Assembly: GCF_002994635.1 (NCBI RefSeq)
Contig: NZ_PVNL01000004.1
Location: 62,001-126,000, forward strand
Length of the DNA: 64,000 nt
Reading direction: 5' to 3'
Source: Enhygromyxa salina
GTDB taxonomy: Bacteria; Myxococcota_A; Polyangia; Nannocystales; Nannocystaceae
Below, piece after piece: positions 28,938 to 37,670 of the stretch. Under the pieces are notes generated by a model. That model did no database searches and had not been told where the DNA came from. It was given only the letters and a program-made list of their open reading frames with translations. Made by a program: the position numbers and the translations under genes. How positions within the stretch are numbered: position 1 is the stretch's first letter; each line of letters starts with the position of its first letter.

Positions 28938-30743
28938 TCACTTCACGACAAACTGCCCGCTCTTCTCGAGCGTGACCGAGGCCCCCCCCGAGGGGATCTG
29001 GATCCGCCGATCCGCCTGCCACTGCCCGTCCACCTTGGTCCGAAACGTCGCGTTGTAGCTCCCCGGCGCGAGTCGAGTGGTCGAGCGCTTGTTCGAGAAC
29101 GCGTCCAACACGAGCTTGCGGCGGCCGATCTTGACCTCTGCCCAGGGCATGTTGGCACCCAACGAAACGGAGACCGCAACCGTGGCCACTGCGGGCTTCC
29201 GCGCCTGATCCGTCACGGGAGGCTCGACCTCCTCGACCACTTCCTCGTCACCCGCATCAGACTCCTGCGCCGCTTCGTCAGCAGTAGCCTCGACGGCCGC
29301 AGCGACGTCGGGTGGCAGCCCGAGGTCTAGTCGCGGTTCGGCAAGCTCGACCTCATCCTCGGGCGGCGTAGCGTCGGCCTCTCCCGCATCCTCGCCCTTG
29401 TCGGCCACGAGCGCGCGCTTGGGTGGATCGGTGATCGGGCGTTTGTATTGATCAGCCCGGTACAGGGCGACGAGCGCGAGCCCCAACAGCGCCGTGAACC
29501 CGACCCCGCACAGCGTGAGCGCGAGCTTGAAGATCCGCCGGTCGTCCCACTTCGCGGGCGCCGGGCCGCGGGCGACGGTCGCCTTGGTGCCGTCCTGATC
29601 CGAGTGGATGATGTCCGTCTGGTCGGTGGCTTCGGTGTCGACGCGAGACAGCGAGGTTCCGCCGCGCTCGTCGGGGCCGTCGACATCGTGAGCCGTGAAC
29701 GAGCCGGCGTCTGTGTGCACGGGCTGGACGAAGGGCACACCGGACGCCACCGTGGCAGACCGTGCGTTGACCGGGGCGGTCGGCAGCGGCGCTGGTTTCA
29801 GCTCACGCTCGCCCGCGAAGCGCCGGACAATCTCGTCGAGCTCGAAGCGCGCGTCGCGATAGCCCGGCCAGCGCGTCAGCTGGCGAAACGCCTCACGCGC
29901 GCTCTGAATCCGATCTTCAGGCTTCGCCGCGAGCAGCAGCCCGCGGATGTCATCGAGCTCGTTCGGCAGCGTGTGAGCGGGGCGCGTCATCGGGGGAATT
30001 TCCCCGTCGAGGATCATCCCGTACAGCCGCCCCTCGTCGATCACGTCGCTGCGAAACTTCACCCCGTCGAGCAGCTCGTGGAGCATGGCCCCGACCGCGA
30101 ACAGGTCGAGCGTCGGCTCGCGCGACATGCCGCGCAGCTGCTCGGGCGGCATGTAGCGCAGCTTGCCCTTCACGTGGGTGCCGCTGGTGTCCTCGGAGGC
30201 CATCCGCGCGACGCCGAAGTCCATGACCTTGACCTCGCCCGAGACCGACAGCATCACGTTGTGCGGTGAGATGTCGCGGTGGACGATCGTGAGGCGCTGG
30301 TCGCCGTCGCGCAGATCATGGGCGTGCGCGAGGCCCTTGAGCACCTCGCCGATGACGTACGCGATGATCACGTCGGGGAGCGTCTCGCCCGTCTTGCGCA
30401 GGTTCGCGGTGAGCTCGGCGAGGTTGAGCCCGTGGACCCACTCCATGACCATGAAGCAGGTCTTGTCGGGGGACTCGCCCGCGTCGAACACCTTCACGAT
30501 GTTCGAGTTGGCCAGCAGCATGGTCAGCCGGGCCTCGTCGAGGAACATCCGCCGCGCTTCGGGATCGTCGACGCTCGAGCGCGACAACACCTTGATCGCG
30601 ACGTCGACCGAGGCGCCGCCGAGGGCCGCGCGGGTGCCCTTCCAGACTTCGCCCATGCCGCCGACGCCCAGACGGTGGGTCAGCGTGTATCCCCCTAGTT
30701 CGCGCACCAAGCTCAGCTCACGTTGACTACGCGGCGCTGTCAA
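28938..30743 (-). CDS. Membrane Ser/Thr protein kinase with PEGA-like C-terminus
   Basis: A 601-residue kinase: G-loop GVGGMGEV (26-33), Lys51 in VAIKVL, HRD Asp157, Asn162, DFG at 175-177, PPEQ. A juxtamembrane Ser/Thr/Asp-rich linker precedes a single transmembrane helix (406-428). Outside are a Pro/Glu/Asp stretch and a C-terminal beta domain (about 525-601; SLGANMPWAEVKIGRRKLVLD, RLAPGSYNATF) resembling PEGA-type surface domains. The start used is TTG at 30743, three bases after the stop of the upstream gene; a GTG 12 codons later is possible. Co-transcribed with the 30747 gene. Confidence 0.88.
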   Translation of the reverse strand: MTAPRSQRELSLVRELGGYTLTHRLGVGGMGEVWKGTRAALGGASVDVAIKVLSRSSVDDPEARRMFLDEARLTMLLANSNIVKVFDAGESPDKTCFMVMEWVHGLNLAELTANLRKTGETLPDVIIAYVIGEVLKGLAHAHDLRDGDQRLTIVHRDISPHNVMLSVSGEVKVMDFGVARMASEDTSGTHVKGKLRYMPPEQLRGMSREPTLDLFAVGAMLHELLDGVKFRSDVIDEGRLYGMILDGEIPPMTRPAHTLPNELDDIRGLLLAAKPEDRIQSAREAFRQLTRWPGYRDARFELDEIVRRFAGERELKPAPLPTAPVNARSATVASGVPFVQPVHTDAGSFTAHDVDGPDERGGTSLSRVDTEATDQTDIIHSDQDGTKATVARGPAPAKWDDRRIFKLALTLCGVGFTALLGLALVALYRADQYKRPITDPPKRALVADKGEDAGEADATPPEDEVELAEPRLDLGLPPDVAAAVEATADEAAQESDAGDEEVVEEVEPPVTDQARKPAVATVAVSVSLGANMPWAEVKIGRRKLVLDAFSNKRSTTRLAPGSYNATFRTKVDGQWQADRRIQIPSGGASVTLEKSGQFVVK

Positions 30744-30746
30744 CCA

Positions 30747-31688
30747 TCAGAAGCGAAGGGCGATCCCGAGCGTGACCTGCCGGCCCTTCGCCCGCCCGAC
30801 CCGGACCTCGTCGACGCCCAGCAGCACGCCCGAGACCACCAGCAGGCCCCCGCCGACCCCGAGCAGCGAGGCGCCCGCGGCCGTGGTCTCGTAGACGGAG
30901 TCGCCGCACGCTTCCATGGTGGTGTCGGGCGTCAGCGGTTGCTTGCTCGCGCTGCACTTTTGATCAAAAGACAGCAATACCGCGCCCGCGACGAGCAGGC
31001 CCACCCCGGCGGTCAGGCCAGCGATCTCGGCCCCGCGCGGGAGCATGCGGCGCTTCGGGGCCTCCTCGGGCGGCGGTGGAGGGGGCAGCGCGACATCGGC
31101 GGGGTTGGGGTCCGCATAGCCGATCGTCTTCACCGCGCCCGGCACGGCGAGCTCGACGTCGTGATAGACCCAGTCTGCGCCGGGCTGCGCGGCCTTGACC
31201 CAGACCCGGTAGCTGCCAAGGAGGAGCGGCTCGCGGTCGCTCGTCGACTTGCGCTCGTTGATGATGCGCTCGCACGCGACCTCGCAGTCGAACTCGAGCG
31301 TCGCCGTGCCCGCGGCCTGCAGCGCGGCCTTGCGGGCCTCGTACAGCTCGGTGACCTCGGGCCCGTAGGAGCGCACGGGCGGGGCTTGATCTCGCGCGGT
31401 CCGGATCAGGTCGTCCATCGCCGCTTGCGCGGCCTGGGTCTCGCCCTGGACCAGGTGCAGTCTGATCAAGATCACCCGCGCCTCGAGCACGGACTCCGAC
31501 GGCTTCAGGCTGGCTGCGTCGGGGGACTGCGCGTGCAGCTCAATCGCGCTCTCCAGCGCCGCGATCGCGGCTTGTCGATCTTCACCCATGGCGTTGTCGA
31601 TCGCCATCTGGAGCTCGGCGTCGACCTGGATGGGCGTCGCCTGCGAGGGGGCGAGCAGCAGCGAGAGTGGAACGAGTAGCTGAAGCAT
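30747..31688 (-). CDS. Exported protein with two C-terminal membrane helices, kinase operon
   Basis: A 313-residue protein not assigned to a known family. A signal peptide (LQLLVPLSLLLAPSQATP) leads into a helical, partly TPR-like region, then a short Cys-containing segment (TLEFDCEVACERI), a beta region, a Pro-rich stretch (PPPPPPEEAP) and two hydrophobic helices (AEIAGLTAGVGLLVAGAVLLSF and TTAAGASLLGVGGGLLVVSGVLLG). It lies directly upstream of the kinase gene with three bases between, so it is probably a partner or sensor for that kinase. Similar gene pairs are common near myxobacterial Pkn kinases. Confidence 0.72.
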   Translation of the reverse strand: MLQLLVPLSLLLAPSQATPIQVDAELQMAIDNAMGEDRQAAIAALESAIELHAQSPDAASLKPSESVLEARVILIRLHLVQGETQAAQAAMDDLIRTARDQAPPVRSYGPEVTELYEARKAALQAAGTATLEFDCEVACERIINERKSTSDREPLLLGSYRVWVKAAQPGADWVYHDVELAVPGAVKTIGYADPNPADVALPPPPPPEEAPKRRMLPRGAEIAGLTAGVGLLVAGAVLLSFDQKCSASKQPLTPDTTMEACGDSVYETTAAGASLLGVGGGLLVVSGVLLGVDEVRVGRAKGRQVTLGIALRF

Positions 31689-31728
31689 GACGCGGGGCCG
31701 GCCGCGAGCATAGCGGGTCCCCCGGTCG

Positions 31729-33261
31729 ATGTCCCCCACGATCGCGGCCGCCGACAATTTTCGCGACACTCGAAGGGTGGGCGAGGAGCCGAGCGGCGAG
31801 GGGCAGGGGGGTGGCATCGACGACGAGGGCGTCGAGCGGGACTACCTCGCATCGCGGACCCTGCAAAAGAGCGCGGGCGCGCTTTTGTTGTGGGGCCTCG
31901 GCGTCGGCTATGTGATCTCGGGCGACTTCTTCGGCTGGAACTACGGGCTCAACGCGGGTGGCTTCGGCGGCATGGTCATCGCCACGATCACGATGGCCAC
32001 GCTCTACGTCACGATGATCTTCTCGATCGCGGAGATGGCCACGATGATGCCGGTCGCGGGCGGGCCGTATGCGTTCGCGCGCCGGGCCATGGGGCCGTGG
32101 GGCGGGTACGTGACGGGGCTCGCGGTGACGATCGAGTACGTGGTCGCGCCCGCGGTGATCGCCACGGGGATCGGCGGCTACGTGGCGGGCATGTTCGCCG
32201 AGCCGCCCGCGTGGATCGAGGCTGGCGTCCCGATCCTCGCGTACGTGGTGTTCGTCGCGATCAACGCGATGGGCAGCAAGACGTCGCTGTCGCTGCTGCT
32301 GGTGATCACGGCGGTCTCGGTCGTGGTCGTGATCGTGTGGGCGCTGAGCATGGTCCCGCACGTGGACACCTCGCGGTGGCTGGACATTGCCCCGGATCCC
32401 GGTCGCTCGCGCTGGCTGCCGCACGGGTTCGGCGGCGTGATCGCGGCGCTGCCGGCTGCGGGGTGGTTCTACCTGGCGATCGAAGGCGTGCCGCTGGCCG
32501 CCGAAGAGACCCGCGATCCCTCGAAGGCGCTGCCCAAGGGGATGATCGCGGCGATGCTCTCGCTCGTGGCGCTGTCGAGCCTGGCGCTGCTGCTCGCGCC
32601 CGCGGCGGCCGGGAGCGAGGCGCTGGCGAGCTCCGCCAACCCGCTGCCCGCCGCGGTCGAGGCGGTGATGGGGCGCGGTGGGGTGTACTGGCTGACCACC
32701 GTCGTCGGGCTCACCGGGCTGATCGCCAGCTTCTTCTCGATCATCTTCGCGTACTCTCGCCAGATCTTCGCGCTGTCGCGGGCCGGCTACCTGCCGCGCT
32801 GGCTGTCCAAGACCAACCGTCGGGGCGCGCCGCACTGGGCGTTGATCGTGCCCGCGGTGGTCGGCTACGCGTGCATTCAGCTCGTCGATCTGTGCAACGC
32901 GGGCGCGGTCGCGACGGGTGATCTGCTCATGCGGATCGCGGTGTTCGCCGCGCTGATCTCGTATGTGATGATGATGGTCAGCCACTTCGTGCTGCGCCGT
33001 CGGCATCCGGGGCTCGCTCGGCCCTACCGCACGCCCGGCTACCCGCTGACGCCCGCGATCGCGCTGGTCCTGTCGCTGCTGGCGCTGAGCTCGAGCCTGT
33101 TCTACGGCGAGGCCGCGCTCGGCTCGGTGCTCGCGACCTTGGCCGTGTTCGCGGTCGGGCTGCTGTACTTTGGGCTCTACAGCCGGCACCACCTGGTCGC
33201 GTCGGCGCCCGAAGAAGAAGCTGCGCTGATCATGGAGGCCGAGCGCGAGCTCGATGCGTGA
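31729..33261 (+). CDS. APC-superfamily transporter, ethanolamine permease type
   Basis: A 510-residue, about 12-helix transporter. The start of the membrane part (ALLLWGLGVGYVISGDFFGWNYGL) carries the VISGDFxGWNxGL signature of the ethanolamine permease branch of the APC superfamily; later blocks (AGGPYAFARRAMGPWGGYVTG, LPAAGWFYLAIEGVPLAAEET) fit. Probably imports an amine or amino acid by proton symport. No eut genes are nearby, so the substrate is inferred from family alone. Convergent with the DUF255 gene with no spacing. Confidence 0.82.
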   Translation: MSPTIAAADNFRDTRRVGEEPSGEGQGGGIDDEGVERDYLASRTLQKSAGALLLWGLGVGYVISGDFFGWNYGLNAGGFGGMVIATITMATLYVTMIFSIAEMATMMPVAGGPYAFARRAMGPWGGYVTGLAVTIEYVVAPAVIATGIGGYVAGMFAEPPAWIEAGVPILAYVVFVAINAMGSKTSLSLLLVITAVSVVVVIVWALSMVPHVDTSRWLDIAPDPGRSRWLPHGFGGVIAALPAAGWFYLAIEGVPLAAEETRDPSKALPKGMIAAMLSLVALSSLALLLAPAAAGSEALASSANPLPAAVEAVMGRGGVYWLTTVVGLTGLIASFFSIIFAYSRQIFALSRAGYLPRWLSKTNRRGAPHWALIVPAVVGYACIQLVDLCNAGAVATGDLLMRIAVFAALISYVMMMVSHFVLRRRHPGLARPYRTPGYPLTPAIALVLSLLALSSSLFYGEAALGSVLATLAVFAVGLLYFGLYSRHHLVASAPEEEAALIMEAERELDA

Positions 33262-35136
33262 CTACTCGCGCAGCAAGAACGCCTCGGCTTCGGCGGCGAA
33301 CTTGGCCGGCTCCGTGATCGGCCGCGAGCACGAGCGCTCGCTGCACAGGTAGATCGCGGCCGCCCCCGTGTCGGGGTAGCGCTGGCCTGGCTCACTTCGC
33401 TCGAAGCTGGCCCGGGGCTCCCACACCCGCAGCGCCGCCTGCCACAGCGCGTCGCCGACCGGATCGCCCGGCTTGGCGACGACAGTGATGTCGATCTTGC
33501 TCGCGCCCAGCAGCTCGATCGCGCTGAGGTAGCCAGCGACTCGCTTGCCCCGCGACTCGATCTGCGCGTCGCCCCCGACCGCGAGCAGGGCTGCGCGGGC
33601 GTGCTCGAGGTAGGGCGTGGGCGTGCTGCCGTCGCCATCTTCGACGGCGTGCAGCTCGAGCAAGAACTGCGCGGCCAGGGCGTTCTCGGGTAGCGGCTTG
33701 CGACGCTCGGCGAACACACCGACCGCGTGGGGATCTTCGGTGTGCGCGTAGAAACCACCGTCCTCGGCCGCGAGCGACGCGAGCATGAAGTTGGCCAGCT
33801 GTGTCGCCGCGTTCAGCCAGCGAGGATCCGCGGTGACCCGATGCAGGCTCAGCAGCGCCCAGCCCATCGCGGCTTGATCGGCGAGGTAGCGGAGCGGATC
33901 GGCGTCGCGGTCGGGGCCATGGCTGACGGCGAGCGCGAGGGTGTCGCCACCGCCCGGTTGCCGCGCGTGGGTCTCGAGGATCCGCGCGCCAGCGAGCAGC
34001 GCAGCGTCGAGCAGCGCCCGGTCTCCGCTCGCGCGGTAGAGCTCCGCCAGCGCGTGGATCGTCAGCCCATTGAGGTCGGCGTAGACGGCCTGATCCACCC
34101 GGGGGATCCCGAGCGCCCGCCGACCCGCGTCGTCGAGCGCGAAGTAGACCTCGCCCTCGACGCTGCTGTGATCATCACGGCGCAGATCCGCGTCTTGGCT
34201 GGTGTAGAAGCCGCCGCGGGGATCCTGCATGGTCCCCAGCAGGTAGCTGGTGATCGCGCGGGCCGGATCGAGCCAGCGCGCGTCACCGGTGATCATGGTG
34301 GCGTGGGCGTAGTTCTCGAGCGCGCCGGCCTGGATCATGGCGATCTTCTCGTAGTGCGGCCGGTCCCACACCCCGCGCAGCGAGTACTGGTACATGCCGC
34401 CCCAGACCGGATCGATCAGGGCCGCTTCGGCGTCGAGGGTGGCCAGCGCTCGATCGCGCCACTGCGCGTGCTCGGGGTCGCCTCGGTGCAGCCGCGCGCG
34501 CAAGAACGCGTACTCGATCGGCTCGGACCACGGATACTTCTGCTTGTCGCCCCAGCCCAGGCCGTTCACGTCAAAGTAGCGATCGAGCTGGGCGGTCGCC
34601 TTGGCGCGGATCCGGTCGAGGTCTTGATCGACGGGGGTGCTGACCCGGGTCTCGCGTGGATCGTCGCGGCGATGCAGCTCGCCGCGCTCGTGCTCGGCGA
34701 TGAGCTCGCGCAGCAACGCGGCGAACACCTGCGGATCACGGTAGCCCCGCAAGTTGAGGACCGGCTCCGCGCGGGGCGACAGCAGCGCGGTCGCCGGCCA
34801 ACCCCACGCCCGGTAGCGCTCGGAGATGTCGGGCCGCGCGTCCGAGTCGACCCGGATGACCACGAAGTGCTCGGCCAGCAGCGCGGCGACCTCGGGGTCG
34901 CCGTAGGTGACCTCGTCCATCACGTGACACCAGTGGCACCACGTGGCGACGACGTTGATGAGGATCAGCTTGTCCTGTTGAGCGGCTCGCTCGAAGCTCG
35001 CGGGTGACCACGCCGCCCACTGGGTCTGCGCGGTCTGGGTGGGCCCGTCGGCGCGGTCACTGGATCGGCCGGGCGTCGCACAGCCGAGCAGCAGGGCAGC
35101 CAGGGTGAGCGAGCAGAGCTTCGAGGTCCGGTTCAT
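33262..35136 (-). CDS. DUF255 / YyaL-type thioredoxin-like lipoprotein
   Basis: A 624-residue exported protein. Signal peptide and lipobox LLLGC, then a thioredoxin-like domain with the family signature WCHWCHVM (CxxC, about residues 67-74) and later a large alpha-toroid region resembling glycosidase-type domains (YQYSLRGVWDRPHYEKIAMIQ, LNGLTIHALAELYRASGD, LPENALAAQFLLELH). It matches the length and order of SSP411/YyaL proteins. ATG 35136 overlaps the stop of the upstream antiporter by ATGA, so it is translationally coupled to it. Function of the family is unresolved. Confidence 0.87.
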   Translation of the reverse strand: MNRTSKLCSLTLAALLLGCATPGRSSDRADGPTQTAQTQWAAWSPASFERAAQQDKLILINVVATWCHWCHVMDEVTYGDPEVAALLAEHFVVIRVDSDARPDISERYRAWGWPATALLSPRAEPVLNLRGYRDPQVFAALLRELIAEHERGELHRRDDPRETRVSTPVDQDLDRIRAKATAQLDRYFDVNGLGWGDKQKYPWSEPIEYAFLRARLHRGDPEHAQWRDRALATLDAEAALIDPVWGGMYQYSLRGVWDRPHYEKIAMIQAGALENYAHATMITGDARWLDPARAITSYLLGTMQDPRGGFYTSQDADLRRDDHSSVEGEVYFALDDAGRRALGIPRVDQAVYADLNGLTIHALAELYRASGDRALLDAALLAGARILETHARQPGGGDTLALAVSHGPDRDADPLRYLADQAAMGWALLSLHRVTADPRWLNAATQLANFMLASLAAEDGGFYAHTEDPHAVGVFAERRKPLPENALAAQFLLELHAVEDGDGSTPTPYLEHARAALLAVGGDAQIESRGKRVAGYLSAIELLGASKIDITVVAKPGDPVGDALWQAALRVWEPRASFERSEPGQRYPDTGAAAIYLCSERSCSRPITEPAKFAAEAEAFLLRE

Positions 35137-36548
35137 GGCTGGTCCTGCGGCTCCGGCTGCGGGTCCCCCTGGTCGAGCCGGGCGATCGACAAGCCCGTGA
35201 ACCCCAGCACGATCCCAATGATCGGGTTGAGCAGGTTCAAGAAACACCACGGCAGATACGCCAGCGTCGCCACCCCCAGCGTGGTGCTCATGAACGCCCC
35301 GCAGGTGTTCCACGGGATCAGCGGCGAAGTGATCGTGCCGCCGTCCTCCAGCGCGCGCGACAGGTTCTTGGGATCGAGGCCACGCTCGGCGTACTCGGCC
35401 GCGTACATGCGCCCAGGCACGACCACCGCCAGATACTGATCCGCGGCGAGCACGTTGACGCCGATCGAGGTCAGCACCGTCGCGGCGATCAGCGAGCCCG
35501 TGGATGTCGCGACCGCGAGGGTCTTCGACGCGAGGGTCTTGAGCTGCCCGGTGCGCTCCATGATCCCGCCAAACGACATCGCACACAGCACCAACAACAC
35601 GGTGCTGGACATGCTCGTCATGCCGCCGCGGGCGAGCAGCTCGTTGACCTGGGCCGAGCCGGTGTCGGGCGCGAACCCGGTCATCGCCGAGGCGAGCACG
35701 TCCTGGATCGGCATGCCCTGAATTCCCGCGAGTAGGCCGCCGAGCAGCGCGCCGGTCAGCAGGGTCGGCAGCGCGGGCAGCCGAAAGCCGACCATGACCG
35801 CGACGATCCCGGGGACCACCAGGTGCACCAACCCGGGCTGAAAGTTGGTGCGGATCACGTCGGTGATCGCCGCGATCGAGCCCGGCTCGGCCGTGCTCTC
35901 CAGCCCCGCTCCGACCACCGCGTAGGCGATCATCGCCAGCGTCCACGCGGGCCCCGTCGTCCACAGCATGTGACGGATGTGGGTGAACAGATCTGTCCCC
36001 GCCATCGCGGGCGCGAGGTTGGTGGTGTCGGACATTGGCGAGAGCTTGTCGCCAAAGTAGGCCCCGCTGATCACCGCCCCCGCGGTCATGGCGGGGTTGA
36101 TCCCCATCGCGTTGCCGACGCCGATCAACGCCAGGCCGACCGTGCCCGCGGTCGACCACGACGAGCCCGAGACCAAGCTGACGATCGAGCACACCGCACA
36201 GGTCGCCGGCAAGAACCAGCTGGGTGACATCAGCTCCAGGCCCCAGGCGATCAACGCCGGGACGATCCCGGCCGCCAACCAGGTGCCCATGAGCACGCCG
36301 ATCGTGAGCAAGATCAGGACCGCGCCCATCGCCAGGCCGATCGCGCTGAGCACCCCGTCTTGGAGCTGCTCCCAGCGATATCCGTGCGCCCACGCGACCA
36401 GGCCAGCCACGCACGCGCCGAGCACGAGCGGGATGTGACCCGAGCCCTCGAGCACGATGATCGTGCCAGCCAGCAGGGAGATCAGCGCGACCACGGGGAC
36501 CAGGGCCCACACGAAGGGGATCGTGGGTGGGTCGTCCTCAGGGGCCAC
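35133..36548 (-). CDS. NhaC-family Na+/H+ antiporter
   Basis: A 471-residue protein with about 11 transmembrane helices. NhaC-type motifs include SLVSGSSWSTAGTVGLALIG and ISGAYFGDKLSPMSDTTNLA, the latter with the Asp residues used for ion binding, and TSPLIPWNTCGAFMSTTLG. It exchanges Na+ or organic ions for protons at the inner membrane. GTG start at 36548. First gene of a pair with the DUF255 gene. Confidence 0.9.
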   Translation of the reverse strand: MAPEDDPPTIPFVWALVPVVALISLLAGTIIVLEGSGHIPLVLGACVAGLVAWAHGYRWEQLQDGVLSAIGLAMGAVLILLTIGVLMGTWLAAGIVPALIAWGLELMSPSWFLPATCAVCSIVSLVSGSSWSTAGTVGLALIGVGNAMGINPAMTAGAVISGAYFGDKLSPMSDTTNLAPAMAGTDLFTHIRHMLWTTGPAWTLAMIAYAVVGAGLESTAEPGSIAAITDVIRTNFQPGLVHLVVPGIVAVMVGFRLPALPTLLTGALLGGLLAGIQGMPIQDVLASAMTGFAPDTGSAQVNELLARGGMTSMSSTVLLVLCAMSFGGIMERTGQLKTLASKTLAVATSTGSLIAATVLTSIGVNVLAADQYLAVVVPGRMYAAEYAERGLDPKNLSRALEDGGTITSPLIPWNTCGAFMSTTLGVATLAYLPWCFLNLLNPIIGIVLGFTGLSIARLDQGDPQPEPQDQP

Positions 36549-36586
36549 GAATGCACCTTGCCCTGTTGCCGCGCGACGGACAACCT

Positions 36587-37651
36587 ATGGGCGCGATGGG
36601 GACCGCGACACCACAGGTTGAGGGCGTAGATGAGCTGATCGCGGCGCTGCCGAAGGCCGAGCTGCACGTGCACCTCGAGGGCTCGATCGTGCCCGAGCTG
36701 GCGCTGCGGCTGGCGGCCCGGCGCGGCGTCGCGCTACCTGGAGCCGAGCGCGGGGTCGAGGGACTGCGCGAGGCCTATCGCTTCGCGAGCTTTCGCGACT
36801 TTTTGAAGGTGTACATCGCGCTGTCCAACACCCTGCAGCAGGCCGAGGACTTCTCCGACGCGGTGTTTGGGATCGCGGAGGGTCTGGCCGCGCAGCGGAT
36901 CTGCTGGGTCGAGATGACCTTCACCCCCATGACCCACGTGACCCAGGGTGTCGATCCCGACGCGATGTTGGCCGGCCTCGCCGACGGCCGACGCCGCGCG
37001 CTCGACCAGCTCGGGGTCGAGTTCGCGTGGGTGTTCGACGTGGTCCGCAGCCTCCCAGAGCAGGGCCCGCAGACGCTCGAGCTGGCCCTGCGCGCGCGGG
37101 ATCAGGGGGTGATCGGGCTGGGCGTCGGGGGCCCCGAAGGCCCGCAGTGGTCGGTCGCGCCGCTCGCAGAAGTGTTCGAGCGCGGTCGGTCCGAGGGGCT
37201 CAAGAGCGTGCCGCATGCGGGCGAGCAGCACGGGCCCCCCAGCTTGCGCGAGACGCTGGATCTGCTGGCACCCGATCGCATTGGCCACGGGGTTCGGTGT
37301 CTCGAGGATCCAGAGCTGACCGCCGAGCTCGCCGACCGCCAGATCCCGCTGGAGGTCTGCCCGAGCAGCAACGTCGCGCTGGGGGTCGTGCCGAGCTTCG
37401 CCGCGCACCCGCTGCCGCGCCTGCTCGCGGCCGGCGTCGAGCTGAGCCTGGCGAGCGACGATCCGCCGCTGTTCGGGACCACGCTGATCGAGGAGTACCA
37501 GCGCTGCGCCGCCGCGTTCGAGTGGGGCCCCGCGCAGGTGCTGGCGATCGCCCAGGCTGGCGTCCGGCACAGCTTCATGCCCGAACAACGCAAGCGAGAG
37601 CTGTTGGCTGCCCAGCGACAGGTGGCGCAGGCGCACGCGAGCCAGCCCTGA
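36587..37651 (+). CDS. Adenosine deaminase-family metallohydrolase
   Basis: An approx. 354-residue TIM-barrel deaminase. Zinc and catalytic motifs in order: LPKAELHVHLEGS (HxH), HAGEQHG (His and catalytic Glu), RIGHGVR and SLASDDPPLF (Asp pair). It deaminates adenosine or a related purine such as adenine or aminodeoxyfutalosine; the SDDPP pattern does not fix which. Several in-frame starts exist (36551, 36587, 36596); 36587 is preferred because the conserved domain starts about 20 residues later. Divergent from the antiporter. Confidence 0.87.
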   Translation: MGAMGTATPQVEGVDELIAALPKAELHVHLEGSIVPELALRLAARRGVALPGAERGVEGLREAYRFASFRDFLKVYIALSNTLQQAEDFSDAVFGIAEGLAAQRICWVEMTFTPMTHVTQGVDPDAMLAGLADGRRRALDQLGVEFAWVFDVVRSLPEQGPQTLELALRARDQGVIGLGVGGPEGPQWSVAPLAEVFERGRSEGLKSVPHAGEQHGPPSLRETLDLLAPDRIGHGVRCLEDPELTAELADRQIPLEVCPSSNVALGVVPSFAAHPLPRLLAAGVELSLASDDPPLFGTTLIEEYQRCAAAFEWGPAQVLAIAQAGVRHSFMPEQRKRELLAAQRQVAQAHASQP

Positions 37652-37670
37652 GCCAACCTACCGGGGCGGA